Assembly: GCA_030641085.1 (NCBI GenBank)
Contig: DAOWIC010000139.1
Location: 1 to 8,608, forward strand
DNA length: 8,608 nucleotides
Origin: Calditrichota bacterium
GTDB lineage: Bacteria; Zixibacteria; MSB-5A5; GN15; FEB-12
Reading direction: 5' to 3'
Below are positions 6,147 to 8,608 of the stretch, piece after piece. The translations under genes and the position numbers were made by a program. Every line of letters starts with the position of its first letter. Position 1 is the first letter of the stretch. The notes beneath the pieces are model-generated. The model saw nothing but the letters and a program-made list of their open reading frames with translations. It did no database searches and was not told where the DNA came from.

Positions 6147-6976
6147 ACCAGTATGGCCCCCAGGATCAACATCAAAATCATGGCCGAGACAAATACAATC
6201 AGTCCGGACAGTTCGTGCAAAAAGTCTTCCGCCATCTGCGGGCTGATAGCATAGGCGCCGAGAGCGGTAACGAAGATACGAATAATATTGGTCGCGATAG
6301 CGATCGGTACCGTGCAGGCAAACAGAAGCACCGGTAACACCCGGCCGGGCATGCGAAAATAAGCATAAAGCGCTCCCAGCGAGAGCAGCGTCACCAGGCT
6401 GCGCAGGCCGCTGCACGCCTCGACCACTTCGAGACTGTACTCCGGAAGGTGAATGATATTACCATTGCGCACAGCCGGCACCCCTATCAGGTGCAATAGC
6501 CCGACTGTCACCTTGCTGGCCATAAGCTGCATCGGCATGGTGGCGGCGTAGTAGACGATAGCCGGGATCGGAATCATGAACAACAGAAAGAAGAAGGCAA
6601 ACCAGACTTTGCGGAAATTCTCCCAGCCCATGTAGTAGAGCGCCAGGCCGCTGACAATCATCACCAGCGAAAAGCGGGTGGTGAAATATTCTGAGGCCGC
6701 CACGCCGAGAATCGTCCCGGCGCAGCCGAGCAGAAACAGAACCAGACCCGCCCGCGACATCTCGGCCGGAAAAACAAACTCGTCCCGCCGCCGCCAGAAG
6801 AGCCAGACCGCTATCGGGATGATAAAAAAACCGTGCGAGTAGTTGTCGTCGCGGATCCAGTCGGAGATCAGGTCGGCCATCGTGCCGAGGTTAAAAAGCA
6901 AAATCACTGCCAGTGCCATATACGGATAGCGGTGAGTTTTCAGATGAATCCCTATTTCCTGCGTTGATACCGTCAC
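6116..6976 (-). CDS. xrt: Exosortase (membrane cysteine transpeptidase)
   Basis: A 286-residue polytopic membrane protein of typical exosortase length. These enzymes recognise a short C-terminal sorting signal (PEP-CTERM-like), cut it and transfer the protein to an acceptor, in organisms that make exopolysaccharide. The catalytic triad is visible: Cys188 in VEACSGLRSL, Arg233 in TNIIRIF and His254 in FLHELSG. The N-terminal YSHGFFIIPIAVWL (46-59) is also characteristic. The start is the GTG at 6976, with AGGA just upstream (spacing is short); Met20 would be an alternative but would cut into the first segment. It is followed, with 31 nt of overlap, by epsI and diverges from two SGNH-fold genes. 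No protein with a recognisable sorting tail is encoded in this window, so the substrates are elsewhere. The exosortase subtype cannot be named with confidence. Confidence 0.92.
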   Translation of the reverse strand: MTVSTQEIGIHLKTHRYPYMALAVILLFNLGTMADLISDWIRDDNYSHGFFIIPIAVWLFWRRRDEFVFPAEMSRAGLVLFLLGCAGTILGVAASEYFTTRFSLVMIVSGLALYYMGWENFRKVWFAFFFLLFMIPIPAIVYYAATMPMQLMASKVTVGLLHLIGVPAVRNGNIIHLPEYSLEVVEACSGLRSLVTLLSLGALYAYFRMPGRVLPVLLFACTVPIAIATNIIRIFVTALGAYAISPQMAEDFLHELSGLIVFVSAMILMLILGAILVWIRNRLVSS

Positions 6977-7160
6977 GGTCCTGCCTTTGCTTGTCTATTC
7001 AGAGATTATCGTAGGTTAGCGCCGAACCTTTTACAACAAATAAATTCTTTCGATACAACCGGCCGGAGGGCACTCTCGTGCGCCCCGAACTGCCGATTTT
7101 TAACTTTCGATACCCGGCTGTATTGCCATATATATCTTCAACGAAATTTCGGGGGACAAG
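6977..7160. promoter_or_regulatory. Divergent promoter region between exosortase and SGNH genes
   Basis: An intergenic region of 184 nt that must hold promoters for both directions. On the plus strand a TATATA at 7129-7134 is a plausible -10, about 26 nt before the start codon, but its -35 is weak. The 10-mer CTTTCGATAC occurs at 7047-7056 and again at 7104-7113, each followed by CCGGC (after AA in the first copy). The second copy falls at the -35 position of this candidate promoter. The GC-rich stretch at about 7065-7087 can form an imperfect hairpin. Confidence 0.4.
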
Positions 7161-7895
7161 ATGAGCCGGACATGGAAATATATCCTGATCCTGTCGTTGC
7201 TGGGCAACCTGTCGATTTTTTATGTCGCCTACAAGGCGCTGGAATACCGCGCCCATATCAATTTTTTCCTCGACAAGTACCAGCAGGTAACGGCGGAATT
7301 TTCCGCGCGGGCGGTCTATGCCGAAGCTAACCGGCGGCTGGTCGCCGACACTACGGTCGCCGGGCGACTGGTATTTTTCGGTACCCAGGTGATTGAAGAA
7401 TGGGACCTGCCGGATTATTTCGCCGATTACGAAACTATCAATCGCGGGGTCAGCGGCCAGCGGATTGGCGGCTATCTGCTTCGGTTTCGGCCGGATGTTA
7501 TCGAGTTGCGACCGGAAGCAGTGATAATCGAAGTCAGTTCCTACAACCTGCGCGCGGAGGTTACGGTTCGCGAGGTGGCCGACTATGTCGCCTCGATGGC
7601 GGAGTTGGCTCGCGCGCATAATATCGTGCCGATTTTGACCACCGGCATACCATTGCTGAAGGGTGCGGATGATTTCGGCGAATACATTGTCATGGACAGC
7701 CTGGCGGCCTACAATCGGTGGCTGGTAAATTACTGCCGCGAGACCGGCATTCTGTATGTTGATTTTAACATGATACTGGCCGACGCAGAAGGTTTTCTAA
7801 ATCCCGAACTGGCGGCCAACATGGTCGAGCCTAACGATGAGGGATACCGGCAACTGGCCGAGGCGACGCGCGAGGTACTCCGACAACTGCGGTAA
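7161..7895 (+). CDS. Membrane-anchored SGNH-fold protein, catalytic residues apparently lost
   Basis: A 244-residue protein with an N-terminal signal anchor (about 7-24), a helical linker (25-65), then an SGNH/GDSL-type domain. The fold is suggested by the block order: LVFFGTQVIEEW (70-81) where active members have FFGDSITxxW; INRGVSGQRIGG (93-104) as block II; VIIEVSSYNL (121-130) as block III; and NMVEPNDEGY (220-229) where active members have DGxHPNxxGY. The nucleophile Ser is thus replaced by Gln76, and the Asp and His of the last block by Asn220 and Glu223. It is probably not a hydrolase or acyltransferase of the standard kind. A strong GGGGGA precedes the ATG. It lies 73 nt before a second SGNH-type gene with a similar anchor and diverges from the exosortase. 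A binding or regulatory role in polysaccharide modification is inferred from context only. Confidence 0.75.
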   Translation: MSRTWKYILILSLLGNLSIFYVAYKALEYRAHINFFLDKYQQVTAEFSARAVYAEANRRLVADTTVAGRLVFFGTQVIEEWDLPDYFADYETINRGVSGQRIGGYLLRFRPDVIELRPEAVIIEVSSYNLRAEVTVREVADYVASMAELARAHNIVPILTTGIPLLKGADDFGEYIVMDSLAAYNRWLVNYCRETGILYVDFNMILADAEGFLNPELAANMVEPNDEGYRQLAEATREVLRQLR

Positions 7896-7904
7896 GCAAT
7901 CCGG

Positions 7905-7928
7905 AACCGCTATCGAGCATAGCCGGTT
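7905..7928 (+). other. Imperfect hairpin between the two SGNH genes
   Basis: AACCG-CTAT (7905-7913) pairs with ATAG-CGGTT (7919-7928) with one bulged C at 7923 and a 5-nt loop. No T-tract follows. It could stabilise or separate the two messages, or be incidental. Confidence 0.25.
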
Positions 7929-7968
7929 TAACGAATAAGTTGAACGATTCTGAACACGGGGACAGATT

Positions 7969-8608
7969 ATGAGAATTCTGACAATCATTCTGATAATATC
8001 GCTGCTGGGTAATCTGGCCGGGCTGCTGGTCGTTTATAAGTACTTCAAAAAGAACCGATACGTGGCCGAGATTGAGCAGCGCCTGGCCGACAAGCAGCGC
8101 GTGCTGGACCGGGTGAACCAGACCTTTTCCGAGCGGCTGGTTTTTATCCATCACTCGGTCGGCCGCAACTGGCTCGACGAGGGCGGGCTGCGCGACAGCC
8201 TGATGGCGATGGGGATCGGCGTCCATGGTGCCTCACGCCAGTGCGACCTGGGCAAGAATACCGATCTCAATCACTGGCTGCCCAAATTCGAGGGCGAGCT
8301 GGAGACGATCTTCAAATTCGACCAGCAGACTGGAAGCGTGGCCGACGGTTCGCCCGAAAACGACATCATCATGTTCAAGTCCTGTTACCCGAACAGCAAT
8401 ATTGTCAGCGACGGGGCCGAGATCGGCAATCCGTATGACGAAACACGGACCCTGTCGAACTACCGGGCGACATTCGACAGCCTCAAGAATATCTTCTCTC
8501 AAAACGCAGCTAAGAAATTCATCTATGTCACCGCGCCGCCGCTGGTACCGTCAAAAACCACATCCGAAAACGCCGCCCGGGCCAAGCAGTTCAACAACTG
8601 GCTGACCA
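7969..8608 (+). CDS. Membrane-anchored SGNH/GDSL-like hydrolase, 3' end outside the window
   Basis: The frame is open from the ATG at 7969 to the window end (213 codons plus one base); GGGGA lies 7 nt before the ATG. The product has an N-terminal anchor (about 3-24), a charged helical, possibly coiled-coil, linker (28-55), then RLVFIHHSVGRNWL (56-69). There HHS takes the place of GDS, with Ser63 as candidate nucleophile. IIMFKSCYPNSNI (133-145) resembles block III of a divergent SGNH group with an FKSCxPxS motif. The C-terminal block with Asp and His is not in the window, so activity cannot be judged. The anchor resembles that of the preceding gene (SLLGNL then VxYK at the same spacing), and the two genes are 73 nt apart and probably co-transcribed. 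Acyl ester removal or transfer on an exopolysaccharide is a reasonable guess given the nearby exosortase. Confidence 0.7.
   Translation, partial: MRILTIILIISLLGNLAGLLVVYKYFKKNRYVAEIEQRLADKQRVLDRVNQTFSERLVFIHHSVGRNWLDEGGLRDSLMAMGIGVHGASRQCDLGKNTDLNHWLPKFEGELETIFKFDQQTGSVADGSPENDIIMFKSCYPNSNIVSDGAEIGNPYDETRTLSNYRATFDSLKNIFSQNAAKKFIYVTAPPLVPSKTTSENAARAKQFNNWLT

Noticed and set aside
6147..6416. 90-codon N-terminal extension of the EpsI-like protein
   Set aside because: The extension is the exosortase gene read in another frame. The EpsI anchor begins at the ATG at 6146.
6999..7619. 206-codon minus-strand frame upstream of the exosortase
   Set aside because: It lies opposite the first SGNH-fold gene, whose anchor, block order and ribosome-binding site support the plus strand.
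8225..8605. Plus-strand frames at 8225-8605 and 8241-8438
   Set aside because: Both are out-of-frame readings of the true gene that starts at 7969 and stays open to the window end; the true frame has an anchor and SGNH-like motifs.
1..8608. CRISPR array, tRNA/rRNA genes, insertion sequences or prophage
   Set aside because: No regularly spaced repeats, no rRNA-like or cloverleaf sequence that I could recognise, and no transposase, integrase or phage-type protein in any frame.

Overview
This window reads as bacterial chromosome from a Gram-negative-type organism that respires with multiheme cytochromes and makes an exosortase-linked envelope or exopolysaccharide. No 16S rRNA or other taxon marker is present. 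A Geobacter-like deltaproteobacterium or an uncultured lineage rich in multiheme cytochromes (for example Zixibacteria-type) would fit, but this is inference. Genes are densely packed. I found no transposase, phage gene, tRNA, rRNA or CRISPR array.

Left block (1-3781, all minus strand). In transcription order it holds a secreted seven-CXXCH cytochrome (3781-3026), an AT-rich gap carrying regulatory sites (3025-2657), an exported NHL beta-propeller protein (about 2656-1448), a six-heme cytochrome closely resembling the Geobacter nanowire cytochrome OmcS (1420-365), a strong intrinsic terminator (316-282), and the start of an unrecognised exported protein that leaves the window (262-1). The OmcS-like protein is the centre of interest. 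It keeps the six heme motifs in the OmcS order, the motif flanks, six non-motif histidines, and a histidine at mature position 16, the residue that in OmcS filaments reaches the heme of the neighbouring subunit. The block looks like an extracellular electron transfer cassette: a periplasmic heme shuttle, a propeller accessory protein, and a polymerising heme wire. A perfect TGTGA-N6-TCACA dyad upstream of the NHL gene suggests control by a Crp/Fnr-family regulator.

Middle block (3782-5520). A divergent intergenic region carries a near-consensus sigma-70 promoter whose spacer contains a 12-bp palindrome. It is followed by a leader with a short upstream ORF and a sequestering inverted repeat, and then a DASS/SLC13-family anion:sodium symporter. 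The symporter has an Arg in place of the Ser in its second SNT motif. A hairpin lies between the convergent gene ends.

Right block (5523-8608). On the minus strand, an exosortase with its Cys/Arg/His triad overlaps an EpsI-family protein. Divergently, on the plus strand, are two membrane-anchored SGNH-fold proteins with similar N-terminal anchors. The first has lost its recognisable catalytic residues; the second runs off the window end. This half probably serves envelope or exopolysaccharide export and modification.
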